Assembly (NCBI RefSeq): GCF_007680845.1
Contig: NZ_VEIY01000004.1
Span: 124,001 to 188,000 of the forward strand
Length of the DNA: 64,000 bases
Origin: Curtobacterium pusillum
GTDB taxonomy: Bacteria; Actinomycetota; Actinomycetes; Actinomycetales; Microbacteriaceae
Reading direction: 5' to 3'
Positions within the stretch are counted from its first letter, which is position 1. Every line of letters begins with the position of its first letter. The notes under the pieces are model-generated. The model was not told where the DNA came from. It was given only the letters and a program-made list of their open reading frames with translations, and did not search any database. The translations under genes were made by a program, and so were the position numbers. This document shows, piece by piece, positions 49,021 through 56,665 of the stretch.

Positions 49021-49569
49021 TCAGGCGTCGAGCCGCGCGTAGGTGCTCAGGACGTTGCCCTTGCTCGTCACGGTGCTCTCGACCAGCCGCAGGCGCGTGG
49101 GCGGGTCCGTCGGCTCGAAGAGCTTCCGGCCGGCACCGGCGATCGCCGGGTGCACCATGAGCTGCAGTTCGTCGAGGAGCCCGGCGAACAAGAGGTGCCG
49201 GACGACCGTGATGCTCCCGCACACGGCGATGTCGGCACCGTCCTGCTCCCGGAGGTCCCGGACGAAGTCGTCCAGGTCGCCCGTGATCCGCGTGCTGTTC
49301 TCCCACGCCAGGTCGTCGCCGAGCGTGGTCGAGGCCACGTACTTCGGCATCGGGTTGATCCACTGCCCGAAGCCGTCCTCGGGGTGGGCCGGCCACCACT
49401 CGGCCCACTCGAGGTAGCTGTTCCGCCCGAGGAGCACGGTGTCGGTCCGGGACATGAACGCGCCCATCCCGGCGCCGAGCTCGTCGTCGAAGCTGTCGTA
49501 CTGGAACTTGTACGGCTCGTCCACGACGGTGTCGACGGAGGTGAACAGGCCCGCGGTGACCTTGCGCAT
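49021..49569 (-). CDS. Dihydrofolate reductase-family (RibD C-terminal) protein
   Basis: A 182-residue protein of the RibD-C/DHFR-like fold: KVTAGLFTSVDTVVDEPYKF at the N-terminus, LLGRNSYLEWAEWWPAHPED, ADIAVCGSITVVRHLLFAGLLDEL and HPAIAGAGRKLFEP. This family (YyaP/YwjB-like) is widespread and mostly uncharacterised; true folate or flavin-pathway roles are not implied. It runs alone on the minus strand; a copy of the dispersed repeat directly follows its stop. Confidence 0.88.
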   Translation of the reverse strand: MRKVTAGLFTSVDTVVDEPYKFQYDSFDDELGAGMGAFMSRTDTVLLGRNSYLEWAEWWPAHPEDGFGQWINPMPKYVASTTLGDDLAWENSTRITGDLDDFVRDLREQDGADIAVCGSITVVRHLLFAGLLDELQLMVHPAIAGAGRKLFEPTDPPTRLRLVESTVTSKGNVLSTYARLDA

Positions 49570-49585
49570 GCCCGGAGCGTAGCGC

Positions 49586-50224
49586 TCAGCTGTTCGAAGC
49601 GGAACCGCTCGTGTCCGAACCTGTACCCGTGCCGGTGCCCGTGCCCGTCCCGGTGCCGGTACCCGTCCCGGTGCCGCCCTGCGTGCCGTTGCCCGGGAAC
49701 TGTCCGGTGCCGCCGCCGGGGAACTGGTTCGTCCCGCCGTTCGTGCCCGGCACCTGCGTGGTCGACGTGCTCGTGTGCGCGCCGATCGCGTGGCCGATGG
49801 CGAACCCGATGCCGCCGCCGACCAGGAGTGCCGCGATCCCGACGGCCACCGCGACCACGGGCCAGAACCACGGGGGCTTCGGTCCGCTCTTGCGCTTCGT
49901 GGTGCCCGCCGACCCGTACCACGGGGTCGCGCCGGCCGGGGCCGCTGCGTTCCACGAACCGGAGTGCGCGGACTGCTGGAAGTACGGGTTCTGCTGCGCG
50001 TACGGGTTCTGTTGTGCCGAGGGGTTCTGCGCGCCCCACGGGTCAGCGGAGGCGGGGGCCGGGGCGTCGAGCGTCGCGGTCGAGGTCGGCGTCGGAGCTG
50101 CTCCCCAGCCGGCCGGGCTGGGCGCGTACGTGGGAGCGGGCTCGGCGGACGGGGTCGGCGTCGTGGTGTGGGCCACGGACGCGTCGTCGCGATCCGCGGG
50201 GCCCGTGGGGGAGGTGTCGGTCAT
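49586..50224 (-). CDS. Single-pass membrane protein with Gly-Thr repeat tail
   Basis: A 212-residue protein. The cytosolic half is Pro/Thr/Ala-rich with NPYAQQNPYFQQ-type repeats; one hydrophobic helix follows (WFWPVVAVAVGIAALLVGGGIGFAIG); the outside half is Gly/Thr/Asn-rich and ends in a run of nine Gly-Thr dipeptides. Similar proteins in Microbacteriaceae are called DUF4190/DUF4352-like or hypothetical; no domain is certain. The dipeptide run is encoded by nine hexanucleotides at 49623-49676, a potential slippage tract. Confidence 0.7.
   Translation of the reverse strand: MTDTSPTGPADRDDASVAHTTTPTPSAEPAPTYAPSPAGWGAAPTPTSTATLDAPAPASADPWGAQNPSAQQNPYAQQNPYFQQSAHSGSWNAAAPAGATPWYGSAGTTKRKSGPKPPWFWPVVAVAVGIAALLVGGGIGFAIGHAIGAHTSTSTTQVPGTNGGTNQFPGGGTGQFPGNGTQGGTGTGTGTGTGTGTGTGTGSDTSGSASNS
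49623..49676. repeat. Nine degenerate GT(G/A/C)CC(C/G) hexanucleotides
   Basis: gtaccc gtgccg gtgccc and six further variants, in frame, encode the (GT)9 tail of the membrane protein on the minus strand. Degenerate units make slippage less likely than in a pure repeat, but change in copy number by units of six would keep the frame. Confidence 0.8.
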
Positions 50225-50260
50225 GGGGACGAGTGCACACCGCTTCCCTATGCGCCGGCG

Positions 50261-51082
50261 ATGACGACGCTGACGCCGCACTGTGCAGTGCCGCGTACGG
50301 TCGAGGTCGTGTGTGCGAAGGTCGAGACGGTCGAGGTCGGTGGACTCCGGGTGCGCCTCCACACCCTCGCTCCCGCGGGCCGCGTACGCGACTCCCTCGC
50401 CCCGACGGTCGTCCTCGTGCACGGGATCGGGATGTCGCACCGCTCGTTCCACCGGTCGCAGGCGGCCCTCGCCGCCGGACACCGGACCGTGAGCGTCGAC
50501 CTCCCCGGCTTCGGCGGGGTCCCCGGCGCCGGACGACGGCTGTCCATCGAGGAGCTCGGCGACCTCGTCGTCCGCGCGGTGCGGTCCGCCGGGGCCGGCG
50601 AACTGGTCCTCGCCGGGCAGTCCATGGGTACCCAGGTCGTCGCCGAGGCCGCGCGGCTCCACCCCGGGATCGTCCGCTCGGTCGTCCTCATCAGCCCGGT
50701 GATCGTGCCGGAGCGGCGGTCGGCGATCCTCCAGGCGGTCGACCTCGCGCGGGACTCGTTCGTCGAGGGGATCAGGATGAACACCGTCCTCACGACCGAC
50801 TACCTCCGGAGCGTGCCGCAGTACCTCCGCGAGCTCCGGCCGATGCTCCGGCACCGCCTCGAGGACACCGTCCCGCGGCTCACCCAGCCCGTGCTCGTCG
50901 TCCGCGGCACCCAGGACCCGATCGCCCGCGAGGACTGGTCCGGGTGGGTGGCGTCGTCCGCGCAGCGGGGCGTCCTCGTCGAGCTTCCGGGGCCGCACCA
51001 CGTGCAGGAGCGCCAGCCGGTCGCCTTCGCCCGGCTCGTCGACGAGTTCCAGCGGGTGCAGACGCTCGAGGGCCTGCGATGA
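50261..51082 (+). CDS. Alpha/beta hydrolase
   Basis: A 273-residue soluble hydrolase: oxyanion loop VVLVHGIGMSHRSFH, nucleophile S121 in LAGQSMGTQVVAEA, and the acid/His region near VRGTQDPIAREDW and GPHHVQERQPVAFARLV. Esterase or lipase-like; substrate unknown. The ATG is 36 bases from the divergent membrane-protein gene. The TGA overlaps the next gene's ATG, so the two hydrolases are produced together. Confidence 0.87.
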   Translation: MTTLTPHCAVPRTVEVVCAKVETVEVGGLRVRLHTLAPAGRVRDSLAPTVVLVHGIGMSHRSFHRSQAALAAGHRTVSVDLPGFGGVPGAGRRLSIEELGDLVVRAVRSAGAGELVLAGQSMGTQVVAEAARLHPGIVRSVVLISPVIVPERRSAILQAVDLARDSFVEGIRMNTVLTTDYLRSVPQYLRELRPMLRHRLEDTVPRLTQPVLVVRGTQDPIAREDWSGWVASSAQRGVLVELPGPHHVQERQPVAFARLVDEFQRVQTLEGLR

Positions 51083-51819
51083 CCGACCCGACCACGTCCG
51101 GAGGCGGGCCGACGGACACGGGCCGAGCCGCGCCTCCAGTCCGCCTGCCGTTGCTGCGTCGGGCCCGATGGGCCGCACTCGACTGGTGGTACGCGATCCG
51201 GTGGCAGGTCCGGAGCCTCGGACCGACCACCGCCGACGACTACCGGGACGGCGACGGCCAGCCGGTCGTCGTCGTGCCGGGGGTCTACGAGACGTGGCAC
51301 TTCATGCGCCCGCTCATGGACGCCCTCCACGACCGCGGTCACCCGGTGCACGTGCTGCCGGTGTTGCGGCACAACCTCCGGCCCGTGCCGCAGTCCGCGC
51401 GGGAGGTCCTGGCGACCCTCGAGGAACTCGACCTCCACGGCGTGCTGCTCGTGACGCACAGCAAGGGCGGGCTCATCGGGAAGTACGCGATGACCCACGA
51501 CGACGACGGGCGCATCGACCGGATGGTCGCGGTCTCGACGCCGTTCGGCGGCTCCGGGTGGGCACGGCTCGCCCCCGTGCCGCACCTCCGGGCGTTCCGG
51601 GCGGCAGACCCGGTGCTCGCTGCGCTCGGTCGGGAACTCGAGGTGAACACGCGGATCACCTCGGTGTACGGGGTGTTCGACACGCTCATCCCGGAGGGTA
51701 GCGAGCTCGTCGGGGCCACCAACGTGCGGCTGCCCGTCGGCGGCCACTTCCGGATCCTCGGCGACCCGCGGACGCGGACCGCGGTGCTCGCCGCGACCGA
51801 CCCGGCGCGCTCGGCCTGA
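51079..51819 (+). CDS. Lipase-like alpha/beta hydrolase, second gene of the pair
   Basis: A 246-residue hydrolase. GQPVVVVPGVYETWHFMRPL gives the oxyanion region and LLVTHSKGGLIGKYAM holds the nucleophile Ser in a lipase-like THSKG motif; FDTLIPEGSELVG and GGHFRIL provide the Asp and His of the triad. It resembles cytosolic triacylglycerol lipase-like proteins (PF01674-type). The first 24 residues (Thr/Gly/Ala/Pro-rich) include a copy of the dispersed repeat and precede the conserved part. Followed by a perfect hairpin. Confidence 0.82.
   Translation: MTDPTTSGGGPTDTGRAAPPVRLPLLRRARWAALDWWYAIRWQVRSLGPTTADDYRDGDGQPVVVVPGVYETWHFMRPLMDALHDRGHPVHVLPVLRHNLRPVPQSAREVLATLEELDLHGVLLVTHSKGGLIGKYAMTHDDDGRIDRMVAVSTPFGGSGWARLAPVPHLRAFRAADPVLAALGRELEVNTRITSVYGVFDTLIPEGSELVGATNVRLPVGGHFRILGDPRTRTAVLAATDPARSA
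51096..51142 (-). repeat. Dispersed palindromic repeat in the lipase 5' end
   Basis: The segment from gtccggaggcgggcc to gggccgagccgcgcctccagtcc is an imperfect palindrome; on the minus strand 51128-51142 reads GGACTGGAGGCGCGG. The encoded peptide GRAAPPVRLP belongs to the unconserved N-terminus. Confidence 0.6.
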
Positions 51820-51821
51820 TC

Positions 51822-51842
51822 GGGGGCGGGCCGACCGCCCCC
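51822..51842. terminator. Perfect 8-bp GC stem-loop
   Basis: GGGGGCGG-gccga-CCGCCCCC right after the lipase stop codon, between convergent genes; a clear bidirectional intrinsic-type hairpin without a T-run. Confidence 0.75.
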
Positions 51843-51858
51843 GTTCGGCGGCCGGTCG

Positions 51859-52245
51859 TCAGGCGCCCGGCAGGAACAGGCAGAACGGGTGTCCGTCGGG
51901 GTCGAGCAGCACGCGGACGTCCTCCTGGGGCTGGTACTCCGCCTGGCGGGCACCGAGCTCCTCGGCTCGGGCCACGGCACCGGCGAGGTCCTCCACCTGG
52001 AAGTCGAGGTGCAGCTGCATCCCCGGCGCGTCCTCGGTGCCGGGCCAGGTCGGTGCGACGTACGCCGGCTCGAACTGCACCGAGAGCCCGGGGCCGGAGT
52101 CCGGCCGCACCCGGAGCCAGGTCGGCCCGTCCTCGTGCACGGTCCAGCCCGTGAGCGCCCCGTAGAACCGGGCGAGCGCGATCGGCTCGGGGGACTGCAG
52201 CACGGTCGCGACGAGCGTCGGCATGACGGGGTCGGAGGCGGTCAT
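51859..52245 (-). CDS. VOC family protein
   Basis: A 128-residue glyoxalase-like protein with two beta-alpha-beta-beta-beta repeats: LVATVLQSPEPIALARFYGALTGW and DVRVLLDPDGHPFCLFLPG. Likely a metal-binding member with unassigned reaction. It shares the GHPFCL ending with the VOC protein at 61.3 kb, so the two are paralogues. The next gene upstream is the LacI gene, 43 bases away; cotranscription is possible. Confidence 0.85.
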   Translation of the reverse strand: MTASDPVMPTLVATVLQSPEPIALARFYGALTGWTVHEDGPTWLRVRPDSGPGLSVQFEPAYVAPTWPGTEDAPGMQLHLDFQVEDLAGAVARAEELGARQAEYQPQEDVRVLLDPDGHPFCLFLPGA

Positions 52246-52288
52246 GCGGCGGAGCGTACGCGCGCACGGGCGCCGACGTCGCCCGGGG

Positions 52289-53296
52289 TCACCGGCCGGC
52301 GACGCTCGCGCGTTCGACGATCCGGTGCGGGATCACGACGGTGCGCGGCTGCGCGTCCCGGTCCTCGATCCGCTGGGTGAGCAGATCGAGCGCCGCGGTG
52401 GCGAACGCCCGCCGGTCGAACGACACCGTGCTCAGCGCCGGGATCGCGTACGCGGCACCGTCGACGTCGTCGAACCCCATCACGCTCACCTGCTCGGGCA
52501 CCCGGACCCCGCGGGCAGCGAGCACGTGCAGCACCCCGAACGCGATCGAGTCCGTGAATGCGAACACCGCGTCCGGCAGCGGGTGCTCGTCGAGCCACGC
52601 CGCGAACGCCGTCGCCGCGGCGCTCGTCGACCACGCGGGCAGCGGGACCCGCAGCGCCGGATCCGGTTCGATCCCCGCGGCCGCGAGGGCGGCGGTGTAG
52701 CCGGACTCGCGCAGTTCGCTGGTGGCCGTCGCACCCTCGGCGAGCGCGGCCCCGGCGATCGCGATCCGCCGGTGCCCGCGGGACAGCAGGTAGGTCGTGA
52801 CCTGCTCGGCCGCGGCCGGGCTGTCGACGTGCACCTGGTCGACGTGCTCGGGTTCGACCTCGCCGATCACGACGGTCGGTGGCAGCCCCTCGGCGCCGGC
52901 GAGGACGCTCCCGCTGAGCGACACCGGGTTGAGGATGAGCCCGTCGACGAGGTGCGCCCGCGCCCGGGAGACCAGGTCGCGCTCGCGGGCCGGGTCGTTG
53001 CCGGTCTGGTCGAGCTGCACGGTCCACCCGCGCTCACGGGCGAGTTCGACGAACCACTGTGCGAGCTCGGCGGAGTAGGCGCTCCCCATCTCCGGCAGGG
53101 TCAACGCGATCACCCCGGAGCGGCCGTTGCGGAGCCCGCGGGCGGAGAGGTTCGGCACGTAGTCGAGTTCGGCGAGCGCGCGCTCCACGCGTTCGCGGGT
53201 CTCCGGGCGCACCGCGACGCCGCCGTTGATGACGTTGGAGACGGTCTTCGGCGACACCCCGGCGAGGGCAGCCACGTCCCGCACGGTCGCGCGCAT
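52289..53296 (-). CDS. LacI-family regulator
   Basis: A 335-residue regulator: DNA-binding helices TVRDVAALAGVSPKTVSNVIN at 3-24 with hinge helix LSARGLRNGRSG, then a periplasmic-binding-like sugar domain (GVIALTLPEMGSAYSAEL, DAVFAFTDSIAFGVL). Last in a minus-strand run with a methyltransferase and two Gfo/Idh dehydrogenases, which probably act on a carbohydrate that also serves as inducer. ATG start at 53296; a leading frame up to 53737 overlaps the methyltransferase gene and is not used. Confidence 0.92.
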   Translation of the reverse strand: MRATVRDVAALAGVSPKTVSNVINGGVAVRPETRERVERALAELDYVPNLSARGLRNGRSGVIALTLPEMGSAYSAELAQWFVELARERGWTVQLDQTGNDPARERDLVSRARAHLVDGLILNPVSLSGSVLAGAEGLPPTVVIGEVEPEHVDQVHVDSPAAAEQVTTYLLSRGHRRIAIAGAALAEGATATSELRESGYTAALAAAGIEPDPALRVPLPAWSTSAAATAFAAWLDEHPLPDAVFAFTDSIAFGVLHVLAARGVRVPEQVSVMGFDDVDGAAYAIPALSTVSFDRRAFATAALDLLTQRIEDRDAQPRTVVIPHRIVERASVAGR

Positions 53297-53322
53297 CGGC
53301 ACGAGCGTAGCGCGGCGCGGGG

Positions 53323-54054
53323 TCAGGGCCCCACGTACCGGTGCACGTGCGTCGTGTACGCGACGGGGACGGTCGCCCGGCCGGCGGTCTCGGGGTCGTC
53401 GTCGAGCAACCGCTGCACCGCGTCGAGCAGGGCCGTGCGCTCGGCGGGAGGCAGGACGATGACGTAGCTCCGCGAGGCCACCATGTCGAGGAACGCCGAC
53501 CGCTCCTGCTCGTGCACCCAGTGGAACTGCTCGTAGGTCCCGTCGTCGAAGGGAGCGCCGACGACGGGTGCGCCGTAGTCCATCACCCGCGACTCCGGCT
53601 GCTTCATCAGCGCTCCGAGCCGCTGGGCCCACGGACGTGTCTCGTCGCGGACGTTCCACACGAGGCCGAGGACGCCGCCCGGCCGGAGGACCCGAGCGGC
53701 TTCGGTGGCGCCGCGCCCCGGGTGCACCCAGTGCCACGCCTGCGCGAAGGTCACGGCGTCGGCGCTGCCGTCGGCGAGCGGGATCGCCTCACCGGTGCCG
53801 TCGAGGGCACGGACGTCCGGCAGCACCGAGCTGAGCAGTCGCCGCATCGCGGGGTCCGGTTCGACGGCGACGACCTCGGCGGCCCGGCCGACGAGCGTCC
53901 GGGTGAACTTGCCGGTGCCGGCCCCGACGTCGACGACGAGTCGCGCGCCCTCCGGGACCAGGGCGGCGGCTGCCTCCGCCGGGTAACCAGGGCGGCCGTG
54001 CTCGTAGGCGTCGGCCGCCGATCCGAACGACTGGGCGTGCTGCTCGAAGGTCAT
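53323..54054 (-). CDS. Class I SAM-dependent methyltransferase
   Basis: A 243-residue methyltransferase with SAM motif I LVVDVGAGTGKFTRTLVG near residue 41, motif II/III region EPDPAMRRLLSSVLPDV and TFAQAWHWVHPG typical of the ubiE/Coq5-like branch, VLRPGGVLGLVWNV later. The acceptor is unknown. It overlaps the preceding Gfo/Idh gene by 4 bases (ATGA), so the link to sugar-acid or inositol chemistry is through context only. Confidence 0.88.
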   Translation of the reverse strand: MTFEQHAQSFGSAADAYEHGRPGYPAEAAAALVPEGARLVVDVGAGTGKFTRTLVGRAAEVVAVEPDPAMRRLLSSVLPDVRALDGTGEAIPLADGSADAVTFAQAWHWVHPGRGATEAARVLRPGGVLGLVWNVRDETRPWAQRLGALMKQPESRVMDYGAPVVGAPFDDGTYEQFHWVHEQERSAFLDMVASRSYVIVLPPAERTALLDAVQRLLDDDPETAGRATVPVAYTTHVHRYVGP

Positions 54055-55100
54055 GCGTCCAGCATGGCCCGCCCGTCGGTCCGCAGGACGGGCACCGTCC
54101 CGCCGGTCCGCACCGATTCCTGCGCAGCGAGGACGATCGAGAGCGTCCGGAGGCCGACCTCCACGTCGGGCTGCGGCTGTGTCCCGGAGCGCGCAGCGTC
54201 GAGGAACGTCCGCAGCATCGGCAGGTCGTGGTCGGCCCCGTACCGCAGTTCGATCGACCGCCCGTCGGCCGCGCCGGAGCCCCTGGCGGCCGCGCCGAAG
54301 AAGTCGACCGACACCGTGCCGCCGGTCCCGGCGACGTCGAGGGTCAGACCGCCCCACACCGGCGAGGTGTCCGCGCGGCTCCACGAGCAGTCGATCGCGG
54401 CGACCATCCCGCTGTCGTACGTCACGGTCACCAGTCCCGCGGTCTCGGCGCGGGCCCGGTCGGCGTGCAGGACCCGGTTCGCGAGCGCGGTGACCGACAC
54501 GGGCGTCGCGCCGGTGAGCCCGTCCACGAGGTCGGCGATGTGCACGACGTGGTCGACGATCGCGCCGCCGCCGCTCAGTTCCGGATCGGTGAACCAGTCG
54601 CGGGTGCTCGGGAGCATGCCGTTGTTCGCTCCGCGGACCGAGAAGACCGTCCCGAGCGCCCCGGACCGGTGCGTCCCGCGCAGCCGGTCGAACGCCGACG
54701 CGAAGCGGACCGGGAACGCCATCATCAGCGTCACGCCGGCGCGCTGGACGGCATCCCGGATGGCGAGGCCGTCCTCCCACGTCGTGGCGAGTGGCTTCTC
54801 GCAGAGCACGTGCGCGCCGGCGGCGGCCGCTGCCTCCACGAGCTCCCGGTGTCGCGCGTTCTCGCTCGTCACCACGACCGCGTCCGGACCCCACGCGAGG
54901 AGTTCGTCGTACGACGCCGCGTACCCGACGCCGAGCGCCGTCGCGAGGTCGGCGCCGCGGAGCTCGCCCGGTGCCGTCCCGGTCGACACCCCGTCGGGGT
55001 CGGACCCGCGGACCTCGACCTCGGGCATCGCGGCGAGGGCGGAGAGGTACCCGACGGCGTGGGTGTGCGCGAACGAGAGCACGCCGACCTTGAGCGTCAC
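54051..55100 (-). CDS. Gfo/Idh/MocA family oxidoreductase B
   Basis: A 349-residue NAD(P)-dependent dehydrogenase of sugars, inositols or related polyols. N-terminal Rossmann half with VVTSENARHRELVEAAAAAG and the signature VLCEKPLATTWEDG; C-terminal alpha+beta half with GSGGAIVDHVVHIADLV-type (SGGGAIVDHVVHIADL) block carrying the catalytic His. It overlaps its neighbours by 4 bases on both sides, inside the four-gene unit. The first residues read VGVLSFAHTHAVGYL, a less typical GxGxxG. Confidence 0.9.
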   Translation of the reverse strand: MTLKVGVLSFAHTHAVGYLSALAAMPEVEVRGSDPDGVSTGTAPGELRGADLATALGVGYAASYDELLAWGPDAVVVTSENARHRELVEAAAAAGAHVLCEKPLATTWEDGLAIRDAVQRAGVTLMMAFPVRFASAFDRLRGTHRSGALGTVFSVRGANNGMLPSTRDWFTDPELSGGGAIVDHVVHIADLVDGLTGATPVSVTALANRVLHADRARAETAGLVTVTYDSGMVAAIDCSWSRADTSPVWGGLTLDVAGTGGTVSVDFFGAAARGSGAADGRSIELRYGADHDLPMLRTFLDAARSGTQPQPDVEVGLRTLSIVLAAQESVRTGGTVPVLRTDGRAMLDA

Positions 55101-56119
55101 GACGCGACCTCCACGGGCTGGCCGGACTCGATCGAGGCGAGGGCGGCATTGGCGAGGCGGACTGCGACGGCGCCGTCCGCCGCGGTGACACGGGGGAGTG
55201 GTCCGCCGTCGAACGCGGCGACGAAGTCCGCGAGCTCGAGGGCGTACGGGTCCTCGGCCGGGTCGACCGCCGGGAGGAAGCCGTCCACCGCGGCGGGGGT
55301 CGCGAGGTCCGACCGGGTGTCCTCCTCGGCGAGGGACGAGTGCGACAGGCTGCCGAGCGTGCCCGTGACGGAGTACTCCGTCGAGAAGGCGAGGTGCTGC
55401 GGGCCCCAGAGCCCGGCGACGTGGCTGATCGCGCCCGACGCGTGGGTGAGGAGCACGTGCGCGGCCTCGACCGGGGCGTCGGACGACCCGGCACGCACGC
55501 TGACCGCGGACACCCGGGTGACCTCGCCGGCGACCCAGCGGGCGACGTCGAGGTCGTGGATCATCTGGTCCATCACGATGCCCCCGGACTGCGCGCGATC
55601 GCCGAACCAGGGCACGCGGGTCGGGAAGGCCCCGGAGCGCGAGAAGCGCAGGACCGCGAGGTCACCCAGGAGGCCCGTGGTGACGGCCTCGTGCAGCCGC
55701 CGGTACGCGGGGAACCAGCGCACCACGTGGGCCGGGTAGAGCTGCAGACCCGCGTCCGCCGCGCGGGCGACGAGGTCCTCGGCGTCCGCGTCGGTGCGGG
55801 CCAGCGGTTTCTCGCTCACGACGTGCTTCCCCGCCGCGAGCGCCGCGCGGACGACCGTGGCGTGTGCGGGTGTCGGGACGACGACGTCGACCACGTCCAC
55901 CGCTGCGAGCAGGTCGTCGAGGGAGTCGGCGACCGTGATCGTCCGGCCGGCTCGGGCAGCCGCGTCCGCGAAGGTCGCCGCGAGCGCCTGCGCCCCGTCC
56001 TGCGAGTGCACGACGAGGTCGCCGAGCTGCAGGAGCCCGGGGACGTGCGCGACGGCGATGCCCCCGGCGCCGACCAGTCCGATCCGTCTCCGTGGTCCAG
56101 GTGGTGACTGCCTCGTCAT
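55097..56119 (-). CDS. Gfo/Idh/MocA family oxidoreductase A
   Basis: A 340-residue dehydrogenase, first of the Gfo/Idh-Gfo/Idh-methyltransferase-LacI operon. Cofactor loop RIGLVGAGGIAVAHVPGLL, KPL motif VVSEKPLARTDAD, and GGIVMDQMIHDLDVARW with the catalytic Asp/His. Paired Gfo/Idh genes often catalyse successive oxidation/reduction in inositol or rare-sugar breakdown; the actual substrate cannot be read here. It starts 20 bases after the VOC gene, so that gene may be the true head of the operon. Confidence 0.9.
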   Translation of the reverse strand: MTRQSPPGPRRRIGLVGAGGIAVAHVPGLLQLGDLVVHSQDGAQALAATFADAAARAGRTITVADSLDDLLAAVDVVDVVVPTPAHATVVRAALAAGKHVVSEKPLARTDADAEDLVARAADAGLQLYPAHVVRWFPAYRRLHEAVTTGLLGDLAVLRFSRSGAFPTRVPWFGDRAQSGGIVMDQMIHDLDVARWVAGEVTRVSAVSVRAGSSDAPVEAAHVLLTHASGAISHVAGLWGPQHLAFSTEYSVTGTLGSLSHSSLAEEDTRSDLATPAAVDGFLPAVDPAEDPYALELADFVAAFDGGPLPRVTAADGAVAVRLANAALASIESGQPVEVAS

Positions 56120-56139
56120 GCTGCCAGCGTAGAGGGCCG

Positions 56140-56520
56140 TCAGACGGGTCCGGCGAGACCCACCAGGTTCCCCGCGGGGTCGCGGAAGTGCGCGACGACC
56201 ACGCCGCCGCCCTCGTTGCGCTGTGGCGGGAGGACGACCGTGCCGCCGAGTTCCTCCGCTCGTCGCAGCGCCGCGTCCACATCGTCCACGCCCACGTAGA
56301 AGACCGCGTGCGCTGCGAACCCCGGGCCACCGCCGATGCCGCCGGCGACCGGCCCGGCCCCGTCGACCGGGTCGATGAAGGAGTACGCGTCCGGCGATGA
56401 GATCGCGGCGGCGACCGGGGCGCCAGCGGGGGAGTCCCAGCCGAAGAGTGCGGTGTAGAAGGCACGGAGCCGCTCCGGCTCGGGGCCGATGAGTTCGACG
56501 TGGACGACGGCGTTCACCAT
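56140..56520 (-). CDS. VOC family protein
   Basis: A 126-residue glyoxalase/bleomycin-resistance-fold protein: VHVELIGPEPERLRAFYTALFGW, HAVFYVGVDDVDAALRRAEELG and HFRDPAGNLVGLAG. The ending DPAGNxxGL is characteristic of the group with a C-terminal metal ligand. Reaction unknown. It may be the first gene of the operon running down to the LacI gene. Divergent from the exported beta-helix gene with a 145-base gap. Confidence 0.85.
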   Translation of the reverse strand: MVNAVVHVELIGPEPERLRAFYTALFGWDSPAGAPVAAAISSPDAYSFIDPVDGAGPVAGGIGGGPGFAAHAVFYVGVDDVDAALRRAEELGGTVVLPPQRNEGGGVVVAHFRDPAGNLVGLAGPV

Positions 56521-56665
56521 GCGGCCGTTCTACTCCGTGACACTTCCCCCCGAACGTGGGAATCGGAGGTGCGTGACGTGTCCACTAGCGTGCAGTGAGT
56601 ACCCATCAGTCCGCCGTCCCCGCACGGCCAGCAGCGCCCGCCGTGGCGATGGACGGAACCGATCG